Positions 5,497 to 5,875 of a DNA stretch of 5,875 bases are shown here, one piece after another. A program made the position numbers and the translations under genes. Position 1 is the first letter of the stretch, and every line of letters starts with the position of its first letter. The notes beneath the pieces are model-generated. The model did no database searches and was not told where the DNA came from. It saw nothing but the letters and a program-made list of their open reading frames with translations. Source of the stretch: Lysobacteraceae bacterium (lineage in GTDB: Bacteria; Pseudomonadota; Gammaproteobacteria; Xanthomonadales; Rhodanobacteraceae); contig JAGWZT010000139.1 in NCBI GenBank assembly GCA_018971925.1, forward strand, positions 1-5,875, in the 5' to 3' direction.

Positions 5497-5875
5497 ATGA
5501 ACCAATCCACCGCCACGATCCAGCCCGCGCCGCAAACGATCCGCTTCGTGATGGCGCGCACGTCCCATCCCGGCAACATCGGTTCGGCCGCGCGCGCGAT
5601 CCGCACCATGGGTTTCTGGCGCATGGTGCTGGTGGCGCCGCAGCACTATCCCGACCCGCAGGTCACCGCGATGGCCGCGGGTGCGGACGATGTGCTGGCG
5701 AACCTGGTCGTGGCCGCCGGCGTGCCGGAAGCGGTGGCCGACTGCACGCGCGTGTACGGCTTGTCGGCGCGCCGGCGTGGCGTGAACCTGCCGGAACTCG
5801 ATCCGCGCACGGCGGTGGGCGAGATCGCGCCGTTGTTGTGGCAGGGCGCCGAGGTCGCGCTGCTGTTCGGCAACG
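5497..5875 (+). CDS. trmJ: tRNA (cytidine/uridine-32-2'-O)-methyltransferase TrmJ, 3'-truncated by window edge
   Basis: TrmJ is a SPOUT-class (TrmH family) methyltransferase that uses S-adenosylmethionine to 2'-O-methylate position 32 of the tRNA anticodon loop. The frame is open from the ATG at 5497 to the end of the window (126 residues), so no stop is seen. The visible N-terminal SPOUT half has TSHPGNIGSAARAIRTMGF (22-40), with the conserved Asn-x-Gly, then AAGADDVL (60-67), GLSAR (88-92) and ALLFGN (121-126), which opens the second SPOUT motif at the window edge. These align by eye with E. coli TrmJ (ETSHTGNMGSVARAMKTMG and TSAR). A related TrmH-family enzyme cannot be fully excluded. Divergence from suhB, as in E. 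coli, supports TrmJ. About ten extra residues precede the usual start; the internal ATG at residue 19 lies inside the first strand and is less likely. No Shine-Dalgarno is visible. Confidence 0.9.
   Translation, partial: MNQSTATIQPAPQTIRFVMARTSHPGNIGSAARAIRTMGFWRMVLVAPQHYPDPQVTAMAAGADDVLANLVVAAGVPEAVADCTRVYGLSARRRGVNLPELDPRTAVGEIAPLLWQGAEVALLFGN

Overview
The window is compact, GC-rich chromosomal DNA of a gammaproteobacterium, most likely from the Xanthomonadales/Lysobacterales (Rhodanobacteraceae or Xanthomonadaceae). Three things suggest this. Coding density and the preference for G/C at third codon positions are high. The lytic transglycosylase carries a Cys-pair module between a proline-rich linker and the catalytic domain that I associate with that order. 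The divergent suhB/trmJ pair is the arrangement also known from E. coli. The taxonomic placement is inference from memory of protein families, not a search result.

Layout. (1) 1-1742, plus strand: the 3' part of an ABC-2-type exporter operon, with an ATPase gene cut by the window edge and a permease coupled to it by an ATGA overlap. (2) 1723-3138, minus strand: miaB, the tRNA methylthiotransferase, whose end overlaps the permease end by 20 bp. (3) 3139-3265: a 127-bp divergent promoter gap. (4) 3266-4462, plus strand: an exported lytic transglycosylase with two small DUF4124-like modules ahead of an SLT catalytic domain. (5) 4463-4601: a convergent gap holding a long nested inverted repeat and a short hairpin over the suhB stop codon. 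(6) 4602-5408, minus strand: suhB, an inositol-monophosphatase-family protein and Nus-complex factor. (7) 5409-5496: an 88-bp divergent gap with a strong GC hairpin, a boxA-like stretch and two oppositely directed -10-like elements. (8) 5497 to the end, plus strand: the 5' part of trmJ, a tRNA 2'-O-methyltransferase.

The genes are housekeeping or envelope genes and not a mobile or defence cluster. miaB and trmJ both modify the tRNA anticodon loop (position 37 and position 32). SuhB links to RNA metabolism through rRNA antitermination. The exporter and the transglycosylase act at the envelope.

I see no previously undescribed multi-gene system, no mobile element, no CRISPR and no tRNA or rRNA gene. 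The most interesting signals are non-coding or small scale: the suhB leader (hairpin followed by a boxA-like sequence, suggesting Nus-factor autoregulation), a 15-bp tandem repeat that builds the N-terminus of MiaB, and the nested inverted repeat between the transglycosylase and suhB genes.
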